DNA of 49,819 bases from Thiotrichaceae bacterium (lineage in GTDB: Bacteria; Pseudomonadota; Gammaproteobacteria; Beggiatoales; Beggiatoaceae): NCBI GenBank assembly GCA_026991885.1, contig JALXAQ010000172.1, positions 1 to 49,819 on the forward strand, written 5' to 3'. Shown piece after piece: positions 26,645 to 35,152 of the stretch (the stretch's first letter is position 1; every line of letters begins with the position of its first letter). A program made the position numbers and the translations under genes. Under the pieces are notes generated by a model. The model worked only from the letters and a program-made list of their open reading frames with translations. It had not been told where the DNA came from and did not search any database.

Positions 26645-27415
26645 ATGAAAAAAACGATAGTTTTGAGTGCCATTATGGCCACTGCATTGCTCGGTTTACA
26701 GCCTGTCAACGCTGCCCCTTATAAAGTGATCGACGTTACAAATGGAGGAAGTATCACAGGCAAAGTCATTTTCTTAGGCTCAGAAGCTGATGCTCAAAAG
26801 CATAAGAAGGTTTACACCATCACTAAGGACACCGACGTATGTGGTACAGGTAGCCGCGAAGTAAATTACGTGAAAGTTAATAATGGCGCACTCAATGATG
26901 CCGTGGTTTACCTCTACAAAGTGAAAAAAGGTAAGGCGTGGCCTGAAGATGAAAAAAATGCGACTATCGATCAGAAGGGATGCGAATTTTTGCCATTTTT
27001 TACAGTGATGGCGAATAAAGGGGAACTCACCGCCATCAATTCTGATCCCGTGGCCCATAATATCCACACTTACGCGATCATTGGTAAGGCTAAAAAAACG
27101 ATGGCGAATGTGAGTCAACCAGTGCAAGGCAGCCAAGTGACAAAAACTGTCAAGCTCAAAAAGAGATCGACTGGATTAAAGGTGGAATGCGATCAGCATG
27201 ATTTCATGCACGGTTTCGTGTTTGTGGCTAAAAATCCGTACTACGCCAGAGTCGCCGAGGATGGCACTTATACGATTAAAGATATTCCTCCAGGCAAGTA
27301 TAAGGTAAAAGTGTGGCATGGATATTTGAAGGATCCAAGAGCCAAAAAGGTAACGGTTAAGGCTGGCGAAACGAAAACAGTCAAAACCTTTGAGTATAAG
27401 AATAAAAAGAAGTAG
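26645..27415 (+). CDS. Periplasmic cupredoxin-like protein with C-terminal carboxypeptidase-regulatory-like domain
   Basis: 256 residues with signal peptide (cleaved near VNA-APYK). The N-terminal two thirds resemble 'methylamine utilisation' type cupredoxins: a GGSITGKVIF strand, DPVAHNIHTY and VECDQHDFMHGF, which offer His, Cys, His and Met ligands of a type 1 copper site. Cysteines in DVCGTG and KGCEF may pair. The last 60 residues (VAEDGTYTIKDIPPGKYKVKVWHG) are a prealbumin-like beta domain, then a Lys-rich tail. A small soluble electron carrier to the periplasmic Idr-like or cytochrome complexes is a fair inference. Preceded by a hairpin of the GTCCAA family. Confidence 0.78.
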   Translation: MKKTIVLSAIMATALLGLQPVNAAPYKVIDVTNGGSITGKVIFLGSEADAQKHKKVYTITKDTDVCGTGSREVNYVKVNNGALNDAVVYLYKVKKGKAWPEDEKNATIDQKGCEFLPFFTVMANKGELTAINSDPVAHNIHTYAIIGKAKKTMANVSQPVQGSQVTKTVKLKKRSTGLKVECDQHDFMHGFVFVAKNPYYARVAEDGTYTIKDIPPGKYKVKVWHGYLKDPRAKKVTVKAGETKTVKTFEYKNKKK

Positions 27416-27429
27416 CTCTCTAAAAGGAT

Positions 27430-27449
27430 GTCCAAGATAAATCTTGGAC
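27430..27449. repeat. Intercistronic hairpin, GTCCAA family (AGAT/ATCT version)
   Basis: GTCCAAGAT (27430-27438), loop AA, ATCTTGGAC (27441-27449), located between the cupredoxin stop and the next small gene. Confidence 0.7.
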
Positions 27450-27476
27450 TCCTAAAATTTTTGAGCAAATAATTTA

Positions 27477-27686
27477 ATGGACACAATAAAAACAATGTCA
27501 GAAACGACTAAATTTGATAAAAATCAAGCACTAAATGGCTTATTAACGGAAGTTGAGAGAACGGGGGGAATAAAAAAAGAAAGTGCTGACGCGATAAGAA
27601 GATTAGGACGAGAGTTTCGAGAATATTTTGAATTGAGTCACGATAGATACTGTTTCAGCGCTATCGGAGCCAACATCACCTTATAA
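27477..27686 (+). CDS. Small hypothetical protein (69 aa)
   Basis: A charged, soluble-looking product with an amphipathic middle (QALNGLLTEVERTGG and SADAIRRLGREFREYFE). A second in-frame ATG at 27495 is an alternative start; neither has a strong Shine-Dalgarno. I do not recognise the family. Its place between the cupredoxin and a small membrane peptide in a same-strand run makes it a plausible member of that operon, but it could be a chance frame. Confidence 0.4.
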   Translation: MDTIKTMSETTKFDKNQALNGLLTEVERTGGIKKESADAIRRLGREFREYFELSHDRYCFSAIGANITL

Positions 27687-27718
27687 ATATTTATCTGAAA
27701 ATCTACTGGTAATGAAAA

Positions 27719-27850
27719 ATGGAAATTTTTAATAAAGTCCAAATGAACGGCTGGCAACGTTTAACAGGTTTTGATATTTTTGTGATTCTTGGTGGTTTGG
27801 TGAATCTGTTCGTGATCATTTTTTTATTGGGTTATTGGTTGTTGCATTAA
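27719..27850 (+). CDS. Small single-span membrane peptide (43 aa)
   Basis: Starts MEIFNKVQMNGWQRLTGFDI and continues with one hydrophobic span (VILGGLVNLFVIIFLLGYWLL) to a final His. A rho-independent terminator follows 53 bp after the stop. Third tiny membrane protein in the redox island, alongside those at 11019 and 11160, but not similar to them. Function unknown; possibly a subunit or assembly peptide of a membrane cytochrome. Confidence 0.55.
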   Translation: MEIFNKVQMNGWQRLTGFDIFVILGGLVNLFVIIFLLGYWLLH

Positions 27851-27903
27851 TTAAGAAAGACACCACTTATTAACTGCATAGCCATGGCAGTTCAAAGTGT
27901 CTT

Positions 27904-27939
27904 AAAAATCCTATTTCTTCAAGAAATAGGATTTTTTTT
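27904..27939 (+). terminator. Rho-independent terminator
   Basis: A long stem (AAAAATCCTATTTC paired with GAAATAGGATTTTT) followed by a T-run to 27939. It closes the HEAT-cupredoxin-small peptide run, so the radical SAM gene probably has its own promoter. The stem core is shared with the hairpin at 4336-4368. Confidence 0.8.
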
Positions 27940-27991
27940 ACCCGAAAATTTCTGTCTATGCACTTAGCATGGATAAGCTTAATAAGATTTT

Positions 27992-28027
27992 GACTTATCC
28001 CTGTTAATAAATAATCCCTGTAGTTAA
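27992..28027. repeat. Single right arm of the TTAACTACAGGGATT element
   Basis: GACTTATCCCTGTTAATAAA through TGTAGTTAA, matching the right arm of 17590-17709. Only a decayed left half (GGATAAGCTTAATAA) is present. It ends 16 bp before the radical SAM start, so it forms most of that gene's leader. Confidence 0.65.
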
Positions 28028-28043
28028 GGTTTAACAGAAATAC

Positions 28044-29285
28044 ATGAATAATCTACTATTACTAGCTATTAACCTCACTCGTCGCTGCAATCTCGCCTGT
28101 CAGCATTGCTACCTAGATGCAGAAACCCTACAACAGGGCAGCCCGAATGAACTCTCGACTGAGGAAGTGTGTGGATTATTAGATGACATTGCCCAGCGCA
28201 GCACCGAAACAATGGTCGTCTTGACAGGCGGAGAGCCCCTAGTGCGCCGTGATTTAGAAATATTGATCGCTCACGGGGCACAACTGGGACTCTCTATGGT
28301 TATAGGCACTAACGGCGTACTGCTCACCGAACAGCGCGTTAAATCTCTCAAAAAATCAGCCGTTTTAGGGCTAGGCATCAGCTTAGATTCCCTTAATCCC
28401 ACCTTTCACGACACTTTTCGAGCCGTACCCGGTGCATGGGCTAAAACCATGGCAGGTATTGAAAATTGCCGCCGTCACGCCTTATCATTCCAAATTCATT
28501 TTTCAGTGACAGACAATAATGCAGACGAATTGCCTGCCATGATTGATTTTGCGCGTGGCTGCGGCGCACGAGTATTCAACGTCTTTTTTTTAGTCTGCAC
28601 CGGGCGTGGACAATTCATGTCCGATATTAGTGCCGCACGATATGAAGAAGTGTTAAAATATTTGATTGAGGCGCAAAAAAATAATCAAGAACTAATTATT
28701 CGCTCTCGCTGTGCGCCCCATTTTAAACGCATCGCTTATCAACAACACCCCAAATCGCCACTGAATAGGATTAGCGGCAACGAAGGTGATGGATGTATTG
28801 CTGGCACGCATTATTGTCGAATTACCCCTGAAGGGGGAGTGACCGCTTGTCCCTATATGCCTGATGAATTAGGCAATATCCGTGAAAATAGTTTTTGGGA
28901 TATTTGGGAAAATGCGCCCGTTTTTAAAGCATTGCGAGCACCAACGCTTAAAGGCAAATGTGGGGATTGTGAATATCAAAAACTCTGCGGCGGCTGTCGT
29001 GCCCGTCCTCTCGCGGCGGGGGCTGATTTAATGGATGCTGATTTATTATGTACCTATCAACCTCAAGGTGAGCCCGTTATCCAACCCTTGCAAAATTTGT
29101 CGATTCAATGGAGTTTGGAAGCCGAACAGCGGATGGAACGAATACCCGCTTTTTTGCGTAAAATGGTCAAAAAACGCGCTGAAGCTTATGTGGCTGAATT
29201 GGATCAAGATATTGTCACTCCTGAACATTTAGCGGTACTTTCAGCACGGCGATTTGGTGCCCCCAAATTAAATATGAAAACATGA
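28044..29285 (+). CDS. NirJ-like radical SAM enzyme with C-terminal PCP_red domain
   Basis: 413 residues. Radical SAM cluster C15-x3-C19-x2-C22 (RRCNLACQHC), GGEPL, and a SPASM-type C-terminal cysteine set (CIAG, CRITPEGG, CPYMPD, CGDCEYQKLCGGCRA). This layout matches NirJ/AhbD-type enzymes that modify haem side chains and SPASM peptide maturases. Residues about 352-400 (WSLEAEQRMERIPAFLRKMVKKRAEAY) are a PCP_red domain, the small module at the end of protochlorophyllide reductase subunit B. No phototrophy or nirS genes are in the window, so a tetrapyrrole modification for the local cytochromes is a reasonable inference. The stop overlaps the next start (ATGA). Confidence 0.8.
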   Translation: MNNLLLLAINLTRRCNLACQHCYLDAETLQQGSPNELSTEEVCGLLDDIAQRSTETMVVLTGGEPLVRRDLEILIAHGAQLGLSMVIGTNGVLLTEQRVKSLKKSAVLGLGISLDSLNPTFHDTFRAVPGAWAKTMAGIENCRRHALSFQIHFSVTDNNADELPAMIDFARGCGARVFNVFFLVCTGRGQFMSDISAARYEEVLKYLIEAQKNNQELIIRSRCAPHFKRIAYQQHPKSPLNRISGNEGDGCIAGTHYCRITPEGGVTACPYMPDELGNIRENSFWDIWENAPVFKALRAPTLKGKCGDCEYQKLCGGCRARPLAAGADLMDADLLCTYQPQGEPVIQPLQNLSIQWSLEAEQRMERIPAFLRKMVKKRAEAYVAELDQDIVTPEHLAVLSARRFGAPKLNMKT

Positions 29286-29590
29286 GCGAAAAATCTTCCT
29301 TTAATCCTTGGGGAATTATCATTTTTGTAGCACTTGCCCTATTAGGCATTTCTCTACTGAGTCACTGGTACGCCCAGGAAGTCACCTTAGAGCGCTATTG
29401 CGATAATCCTGAGCAAACCTTGCAATTTTTGCAAAAAATTCTCACCCAAGAGCGTCCAGCAGGTGAAGAGACGCGACGGCCTTATATTATTGCAGCTAAA
29501 CTGTTGTTTTTAGTGCCACGCCAGTCTGAAGAAGAAATTCCTAAGTATCTTGAGCGTGTTAGGGAACAGCTTAGGGAACATTGTTATTAA
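29282..29590 (+). CDS. Small membrane-anchored hypothetical protein (102 aa)
   Basis: One N-terminal span (WGIIIFVALALLGISLL) and a soluble helical tail containing two cysteines (RYCDNPEQ and REHCY at the end) that could form a disulfide if periplasmic. Translationally coupled to the radical SAM gene by a 4-base ATGA overlap and 3 bp from the UspA gene, so it surely belongs to that operon. Family unknown to me. Confidence 0.7.
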   Translation: MSEKSSFNPWGIIIFVALALLGISLLSHWYAQEVTLERYCDNPEQTLQFLQKILTQERPAGEETRRPYIIAAKLLFLVPRQSEEEIPKYLERVREQLREHCY

Positions 29591-29593
29591 TCT

Positions 29594-31009
29594 ATGAAAA
29601 CTAATCACGAAAAAGTTGAACTCTCACCAAATTATCAATCAATCCTATTAGCCACAGATTCTTCTGATTATTCCAATCGCGCCCTAACCGAAAGTGTTGC
29701 TATTGCCAAAGCCTACAATGCCAAAATCACTGGCGTACATGTTTATGCTGCAAAACTACACGATATGCGTTTTCGCCAAATGGAAGGGGGGCTGCCTGAA
29801 CATTTTAGAAAAGAGCAAGAATTAGAACGCCAGCGGGGTGTACATGATGACTTGATCACTCGCGGATTATCTATCATCACCGATTCTTACCTAGATCAAA
29901 TTGAACAAGTTTGTGAACGGGAAAATATCCGTTTTGGTCGTTGCTCTTTAGAGGGTAAAAATTACAGTGCTCTCGTCAAAGAAGCCAACAATAACGGTTA
30001 CGAATTACTCGTTATGGGGGCACGAGGCGTGGGCGCCATTGCCGGTAGCCGTTTGGGGACCGTCTGCGAGCGAGTGGTACGCCGGACAGACATTGACACT
30101 TTGGTGATTAAAGACCCTCAACGTAGCCTAACAGAAGGCCCGATTGTGGTTGCAGTGGACGGCTCCGCCCGATCTTATGGCGGCTTATTGACCGCGCTTT
30201 CTCTCGCCACTCATTGGAATGTGCCAGTCAAAGTGGTCGCCGCCTTTGATCCTTATTTCCACTATGTCGCATTTAATCGCATTGCTGGCGTACTCTCAAA
30301 AGAGGCCGCTAAAGTCTTTAAATTCAAAGAACAAGAAAAATTGCACGAAGAGATTATCGACTCTGGGCTGGCTAAGATTTATCAAGGATATTTGTCCATT
30401 GCTGAGAGCGTTGCGGCAGAAAAAACAGTGGAAACAAGCCTATTGGATGGAAAACCTTATGATGCTATCGAAAAATATTGTCAAAAAATCAAGCCATCCC
30501 TATTAGTGATAGGCAAACTCGGCATTCATGCAGATGCAGAACTGGATATTGGTGGCAATGCCGAAAACTTGCTACGCAATGTCGATTGCGCCGTCTTGCT
30601 GAGCCAGCGCCAATATCAACCCCGCTTAGATTTGATGGCAGATGTCACAACGTCTTGGACTGAAGAAGCCGAAAAGCGCATGGAGCGAGTGCCCTCGTTT
30701 GTGCGTAACATGGCGCGTATGGCGATCTTGCGCTATGCTCAAGAACAGGGTCACACAGTTATTACTGAAGGCATCGTAGAAGAAGCCACCGCTCAATTGA
30801 TGCCTAAAGCCGAAATTGTTGCAACGCACGATGCGCCCCATTGGCAAGCCGCAGCCCTCGCTCGACTCATGCGAGTCCCTGAAGGTTTCATGCGGGAGCG
30901 CACCCGTGAGTGTATTGAAAATTATGCACATCAACAAGGCACTGATGAAATTACTTTAGAAGTGGCAGAACAAGGTATCGCCTTAGCTCGCAGCAAAGGG
31001 ATGGAATAA
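29594..31009 (+). CDS. Tandem UspA protein with two C-terminal PCP_red-like segments
   Basis: 471 residues. Two universal stress protein domains, about 14-178 (ILLATDSSDYSN ... LLVMGARGVGAIAGSRLG) and 184-335 (IVVAVDGSARS ... LLVIGKLGI). The first keeps the G-x2-G-x9-G(S) nucleotide-loop pattern. Residues about 349-398 (WTEEAEKRMERVPSFVRNMARMAILRYA) repeat the PCP_red module found at the end of the radical SAM protein two genes upstream, and about 414-465 hold a second, more diverged copy (ALARLMRVPEGFMRERTRECIENYA). Sharing this rare module within one operon implies that both proteins contact the same tetrapyrrole or partner. Cytoplasmic, no signal. Confidence 0.82.
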   Translation: MKTNHEKVELSPNYQSILLATDSSDYSNRALTESVAIAKAYNAKITGVHVYAAKLHDMRFRQMEGGLPEHFRKEQELERQRGVHDDLITRGLSIITDSYLDQIEQVCERENIRFGRCSLEGKNYSALVKEANNNGYELLVMGARGVGAIAGSRLGTVCERVVRRTDIDTLVIKDPQRSLTEGPIVVAVDGSARSYGGLLTALSLATHWNVPVKVVAAFDPYFHYVAFNRIAGVLSKEAAKVFKFKEQEKLHEEIIDSGLAKIYQGYLSIAESVAAEKTVETSLLDGKPYDAIEKYCQKIKPSLLVIGKLGIHADAELDIGGNAENLLRNVDCAVLLSQRQYQPRLDLMADVTTSWTEEAEKRMERVPSFVRNMARMAILRYAQEQGHTVITEGIVEEATAQLMPKAEIVATHDAPHWQAAALARLMRVPEGFMRERTRECIENYAHQQGTDEITLEVAEQGIALARSKGME

Positions 31010-31016
31010 AGTATAG

Positions 31017-31051
31017 GTCGGGTGGATACGTTATCGCTTAATCCAGCCGAC
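31017..31051. terminator. Hairpin between convergent genes
   Basis: GTCGGGTGGAT (31017-31027) and ATCCAGCCGAC (31041-31051) pair at 10 of 11 positions. It fills the gap between two convergent genes and is of a repetitive type common in beta- and gammaproteobacteria. No clear T-run, so termination is presumed. Confidence 0.45.
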
Positions 31052-31054
31052 AAA

Positions 31055-31624
31055 TCAATTGATTTTAATTGACGGAAATATCTTATCCATATTTTGAAGT
31101 GGACCCAACGGATTTCTTTTATCTTCAGTTTCTACTATCTTCGGTTCTCCGCCCCACAGTTTGTGAACCACTAAGCCATTGTTTAAAACAATCAGTGCGT
31201 AAAATTTCCAACCTTGTGTTATTTTTTTTCTTCTAAAATTTAACAAATCAAGAAAAACATTACCATAGCGTTTACTATTCAATCTACTCGGCGTGACTTC
31301 GTAACCCTGACAAAGATCTTTCGCTTCTAAACAAGTGCGTACCCCCGGCTCAATATCTTTCATTAAGATAGAATCATTCGGTAGAAATATTTTGAGTAAA
31401 TCGAGATAGGTAATCATTTTGACATTGGGTACTTCAAAGGGATCAAAGCCGAGTTTTTTTAAGTCTTCGCTAGTCGTTTTTTGGGGTTCTATCTTATCGA
31501 AAGCTTTTTTGGCATCTTCAAAATGTTGCCAAGGTGATTGAGTGGTTTTTTTAACTGAGGGTAACATCCCTGTACAGCCACTACTCATCACTGATAGTAG
31601 AAATATACATAATATTTTGTTCAT
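31055..31624 (-). CDS. Putative outer-membrane lipoprotein
   Basis: 189 residues with a short hydrophobic leader and a lipobox-like SSGC ending at C17 (the -3 position is Ser rather than Leu, a weak match). The mature part is mostly alpha-helical, with two further cysteines (RTCLEAKDLCQG) that may form a disulfide and a WKFYALIVLNNGLVVHKLWGG segment. I recognise no characterised family. It is the last gene of a minus-strand run bepA-soxY-soxZ-lipoprotein but separated from soxZ by 170 bp holding REP palindromes. Confidence 0.6.
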   Translation of the reverse strand: MNKILCIFLLSVMSSGCTGMLPSVKKTTQSPWQHFEDAKKAFDKIEPQKTTSEDLKKLGFDPFEVPNVKMITYLDLLKIFLPNDSILMKDIEPGVRTCLEAKDLCQGYEVTPSRLNSKRYGNVFLDLLNFRRKKITQGWKFYALIVLNNGLVVHKLWGGEPKIVETEDKRNPLGPLQNMDKIFPSIKIN

Positions 31625-31680
31625 GTTTGTAATTTCATAAATGGCTCATAGTTTTTAAGACTTGAAATAAAATGATATTT

Positions 31681-31735
31681 GTAGGGTGCGTCCTACGCAC
31701 CTTTTTCGCGTCAGGGTGCGTAGGACGCACCCTAC
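31681..31735. repeat. Paired REP-like palindromes in inverted orientation
   Basis: Two GGTGCGT/ACGCACC palindromes, the second an inverted copy of the first, separated by about 10 bp (TTTTTCGCGT). The whole forms a larger inverted repeat, the BIME-like arrangement. It lies between soxZ and the lipoprotein gene. Confidence 0.8.
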
Positions 31736-31793
31736 AAAATATCGTAAATGGACTTGTGTATCAGCTCGCGCAGAGCGTAGGAACGATAAATAT

Positions 31794-32120
31794 TTATTTC
31801 CGACTCTTTCTGATTTTCACTTCGCGTGAATCAGTTTCGCCTTGGTTGTCTTTCCAATAAAATTTGACCTTTTCTCCCTTAGCCGCCCCTTTGAATCTAA
31901 AGGACAAATAAGGGTTTTTAGAGACACCAGCCCCCCAGTCCGCTGACATCACAATTTTTCCGTTGTGTTCACAAGTCACTTCTTTAATGAAATGAGCAGG
32001 GACTAATTTACCGGTTTCCAAGTCTTTGCGACCTCCACCTTCCATCGGGTGTTTTATCAGGACTTTCACTTCAGTGATGCCCTCTTTATTGACTTTAGCT
32101 TGAAGACGTATTGTTGACAC
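31794..32120 (-). CDS. soxZ: SoxZ, sulfur-carrier complex subunit
   Basis: 108 residues from a GTG start at 32120, chosen because AGGAGG stands 7 bases before it and the frame then begins STIRLQAK, the family N-terminus; the more distant ATG would overlap soxY. The immunoglobulin-like SoxZ features are clear: VKVLIKHPMEGGGRKD, IPAHFI-type segment (PAHFIKEV), and SKNPYLSFRFKG. SoxZ has no cofactor; it pairs with SoxY so that SoxY can carry thiosulfate-derived sulfur in the periplasm. It is exported with SoxY, having no signal of its own. Presence without soxB, soxA or soxX here means the rest of Sox is elsewhere. Confidence 0.92.
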   Translation of the reverse strand: MSTIRLQAKVNKEGITEVKVLIKHPMEGGGRKDLETGKLVPAHFIKEVTCEHNGKIVMSADWGAGVSKNPYLSFRFKGAAKGEKVKFYWKDNQGETDSREVKIRKSRK

Positions 32121-32140
32121 TGATTCTCCTCCTTTGTTTG

Positions 32141-32605
32141 TTAACCGCCACATCCACCCAGGGTGACTTTGATTTCGCGGCGTGCCGCATAAACTTTGCC
32201 GTCCGCTTTTACCACGGCAATCACATTGGATGTTTTACCCATTTTAATACGGGTTTTTATCCAGCCTTCAGTATTGTCGGCAAAGTCAAAATGTCCTATT
32301 AATGGCACAGGATTTTTTTCACCAATAATCGTGATGGATTTGACATTGGGCAGATTTGCCGTGATCTCAACCGGGACTACCGCACCATTTTCGGCGATAT
32401 CAGGCGTATCAATGATAATTTTGTCAGTTTCTTCGACCTCTGCACTGTCAAACAGGGCCATCATGGCATCTTCGACACTGGTGGCTTCAAAAGCCATTTT
32501 TGGCCAGTCTGCCATGACAGTAGATGGCAGTAGGCTTGTGCCTAATGCCATTGTTCCGCCGGTGGCAATGATGCCTTTTAAAAAGGTTCTACGTGCTAGA
32601 ATCAT
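32141..32605 (-). CDS. soxY: SoxY, sulfur-binding carrier protein
   Basis: 154 residues. Tat signal with RRTFLKG at positions 5-11, cleaved near VMA. The C-terminus ends GGCGG, the swinging arm whose cysteine carries thiosulfate and sulfur intermediates in periplasmic thiosulfate oxidation. Intermediate strands (VPVEITANLPNVKSITIIGEKNP and IKTRIKMGKTSNVIAVVKADGKVY) match SoxY. soxZ follows after 20 bp. Starts 49 bp after the bepA stop on the same strand, so readthrough is possible. Strong indicator of a sulfur-oxidising lifestyle. Confidence 0.95.
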   Translation of the reverse strand: MILARRTFLKGIIATGGTMALGTSLLPSTVMADWPKMAFEATSVEDAMMALFDSAEVEETDKIIIDTPDIAENGAVVPVEITANLPNVKSITIIGEKNPVPLIGHFDFADNTEGWIKTRIKMGKTSNVIAVVKADGKVYAARREIKVTLGGCGG

Positions 32606-32654
32606 CGACGTTTTCTCCTAAGTGTATGAATTAAAATTTAAAATACTTACTATC

Positions 32655-34088
32655 TTATGGACTGAATGTCCTTTGTTCATCAAGTAGCTCGGCTTGTAGC
32701 TCTTTATAGCGTGCGTCTATGCGCGATGCTAAGTAAAAATTAAGTTTATTTTGTTGACGTGCCAGCTTAACTTGTTCTAAGGCAAGGGCGGTTTCGCCCA
32801 TGATATAGTAGTTTTCCGCATAAGCTAAATGTGCCTGTGCTTTTTCCCCCGTTAATTGATAAGCTTTTGCTAACAAATAATAATAATAGGGATTTGATGA
32901 AGCCGCTATCTTCAGTAGTACCGCCTTAGCTTTGCGCGGTGACTTATTTTGCAATAATTTTTCCGCATAGTCCAGTCCCAATGTTTTATCACCTGGATAA
33001 ATTTCTAGGGTTTGTTCATATTCTTGCATCGCTTTGGCAGTATTATTTTGCAATAAAGCTAGCCTTGCTTTCAATAAGTGATATGCAATTCTATCGCTGT
33101 CATTTTTGAATAGCCAATTAATTTGTGTTTGTACTCCCTCAATTTGTCGTGTGGCTAGTAGGGTTAAAGCGAGAGCATAACGGGTGGCGCGTTCATCACG
33201 ATAACGGCCTGTTTTTAGCATATTATTTATGTTTTTCAATAATTTGTATTTATCATCTGTGGTTAATACCAGTATTTTAGCTTTGATGAGATGATAAAAT
33301 GGCGTATCGCCCATTTCTTGATGAGGATATTTTTCGGCGCGTGAGCGGGCTTCAGCAATGCGATCTGTGGTGACGGGGTGGGTGCGTAAAAATTCTGGAA
33401 CGTTGCCGTAATAGCGATTAGCGGCTTGTAAACGTTCAAAGAAATTGGGCATGTCGCGTGGTTCAAAGCCAGCATTGGCAAGGATTTGCATTCCCAGGTG
33501 ATCAGCCTCAATTTCATGAGTACGAGTAAAGTTAATTTGCATTTGTGCATTGCCAGCCATGATAGCAGCGAGAGCGGCTTGTCCAATATCGGGGTTTGAA
33601 GCACTACCCGCTATCACGGCGGCTGCAATCAATGCCGCTATTACTGGTAAGGTGAAACGTTGAGAGGCTTCAATGATGCGGGCAATGTGGCGTTGGGTGA
33701 TGTGGGCAATTTCATGGGCAAGTACGGAAGCCAGTTCACTTTCAGTGTGGGTTTTTAAAATGAGCCCACTGTGTATGCCTATAAAGCCACCTGGGATGGC
33801 AAAAGCGTTAATACTGGATTCTTTGACGATAAAAAACCGAAAGTGTTGTTCGGGGTTGTTGCTGTATGAGGCGAGACGATTTCCCAGGGCGTTAATGTAG
33901 TTATTGATTTGGGGATCGTCCATAATTTCCATTTCTCGACGTAGTTGTCGGAGAAAGGCTTCTCCCAATTTTTGTTCATCTGCTGGTGACATGACGGTGT
34001 TAGCAGAGATACCTATGTCGGGTAGTTCTGTGGCGGCGTTATAGGGTGAGAGCACGCAAAGTAGTATTAAGAGCCAGTATGCTTTCAT
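32655..34088 (-). CDS. bepA: BepA/YfgC-type periplasmic M48 metalloprotease with TPR domain
   Basis: 477 residues with signal peptide (cleaved near YNA). Zinc motif HEIAH in [13 protein letters not shown], with the third ligand Glu in [12 protein letters not shown], both M48 hallmarks. Residues about 260-470 are tetratricopeptide-like repeats. BepA promotes outer-membrane assembly of LptD and degrades stalled barrels in association with the BAM complex. Length agrees with E. coli BepA (487). Divergent from bioB, with a GTCCAA-type hairpin in the 71-bp spacer; soxYZ lie downstream on the same strand. Confidence 0.92.
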   Translation of the reverse strand: MKAYWLLILLCVLSPYNAATELPDIGISANTVMSPADEQKLGEAFLRQLRREMEIMDDPQINNYINALGNRLASYSNNPEQHFRFFIVKESSINAFAIPGGFIGIHSGLILKTHTESELASVLAHEIAHITQRHIARIIEASQRFTLPVIAALIAAAVIAGSASNPDIGQAALAAIMAGNAQMQINFTRTHEIEADHLGMQILANAGFEPRDMPNFFERLQAANRYYGNVPEFLRTHPVTTDRIAEARSRAEKYPHQEMGDTPFYHLIKAKILVLTTDDKYKLLKNINNMLKTGRYRDERATRYALALTLLATRQIEGVQTQINWLFKNDSDRIAYHLLKARLALLQNNTAKAMQEYEQTLEIYPGDKTLGLDYAEKLLQNKSPRKAKAVLLKIAASSNPYYYYLLAKAYQLTGEKAQAHLAYAENYYIMGETALALEQVKLARQQNKLNFYLASRIDARYKELQAELLDEQRTFSP

Positions 34089-34108
34089 TTAGAATTCTCA
34101 ATATTGGA

Positions 34109-34128
34109 GTCCAAAATTTATTTTGGAC
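34109..34128. repeat. Intergenic hairpin, GTCCAA family (AAAT/ATTT version)
   Basis: GTCCAAAAT, loop TT, ATTTTGGAC, identical in stem to the copy at 26600. Placed in the divergent bepA-bioB promoter region. Confidence 0.7.
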
Positions 34129-34159
34129 AATTATAAACATATCACTAAAACATATCAAC

Positions 34160-35152
34160 ATGACACATAAAAATTTCTCAGAACAAGCCAATGTGCGTCA
34201 CGATTGGCCTATAGAAGAAATTCTTGATTTATTGAATTCTTCTTTTAACGATTTAATTTTTAAGGCTCAATCTATCCACCGTGATTATTTTAATCCCAAT
34301 CAGGTGCAATTAAGTACTTTGTTAAACATCAAAACGGGTACTTGTTCGGAGGATTGCGCTTATTGTTCGCAAAGTGCGCGTTATAACACGGAGATAAAGT
34401 CTCAAGCTTTGATGGATGTCGAAAGTGTGGTTGTGGCAGCCGAGCAGGCTAAAGCTAATGGCGCAACGCGCTTTTGTATGGGCGCCGCATGGCGTAGTCC
34501 AAAACAGAGAGATTTTGCTAAAGTATTGGAGATAGTCAAAGGTGTCAAAGCATTGGGCTTGGAAACTTGCATGACTTTAGGGATGCTTAATGCAGAACAA
34601 GCTGAGCTGTTAAAAAAAGCGGGCTTGGATTATTATAACCATAATCTTGATACTTCAGCAGCCCATTATAGTCAGATCATTAGTACGCATAGTTATAAAG
34701 ATCGTCTTGATACACTAGCGAATGTGCGTGCTGCTGATTTGAAGGTGTGTTGTGGTGGGATTCTTGGTATGGGGGAAACTTTGGCGGATCGTGCCGCTTT
34801 ATTGCAAACTTTGGCTAATTTACCTGAGCATCCAGAAAGTGTGCCCATTAATCAGTTAGTGCCTGTGGCAGGAACGCCTTTGGCTGATGTTCAGGAGATT
34901 GATCCGTTTGATATGGTACGCTGTATCGCAGTGGCACGCATTTTGATGCCGGCATCAGATATACGTTTATCGGCTGGACGTGCCTCGATGAGTGATGAAT
35001 TACAGGCTTTGTGTTTTCTCGCGGGTGCCAATTCTATTTTTTATGGAGAAAAATTGTTGACAACAGGTAATGCGGCTGTTGAGGATGATCGTCAATTGTT
35101 TAATCGGTTGGGCTTTAACAAAGCAACTTCAAAACAAGACCTGGCAGGTTAA
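34160..35152 (+). CDS. bioB: Biotin synthase
   Basis: 330 residues from the ATG at 34160, which begins the family-like region; a longer frame reaching 34046 would run into bepA. Radical SAM cluster C62-x3-C66-x2-C69 (CSEDCAYC) and the biotin-synthase segments [27 protein letters not shown] identify it. It inserts sulfur into dethiobiotin using a [2Fe-2S] donor. The last ten codons ([10 protein letters not shown]) lie within one arm of a 36-bp perfect inverted repeat, so the C-terminus has probably been replaced or extended by that repeat. No other bio genes are adjacent. Confidence 0.96.
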   Translation: MTHKNFSEQANVRHDWPIEEILDLLNSSFNDLIFKAQSIHRDYFNPNQVQLSTLLNIKTGTCSEDCAYCSQSARYNTEIKSQALMDVESVVVAAEQAKANGATRFCMGAAWRSPKQRDFAKVLEIVKGVKALGLETCMTLGMLNAEQAELLKKAGLDYYNHNLDTSAAHYSQIISTHSYKDRLDTLANVRAADLKVCCGGILGMGETLADRAALLQTLANLPEHPESVPINQLVPVAGTPLADVQEIDPFDMVRCIAVARILMPASDIRLSAGRASMSDELQALCFLAGANSIFYGEKLLTTGNAAVEDDRQLFNRLGFNKATSKQDLAG

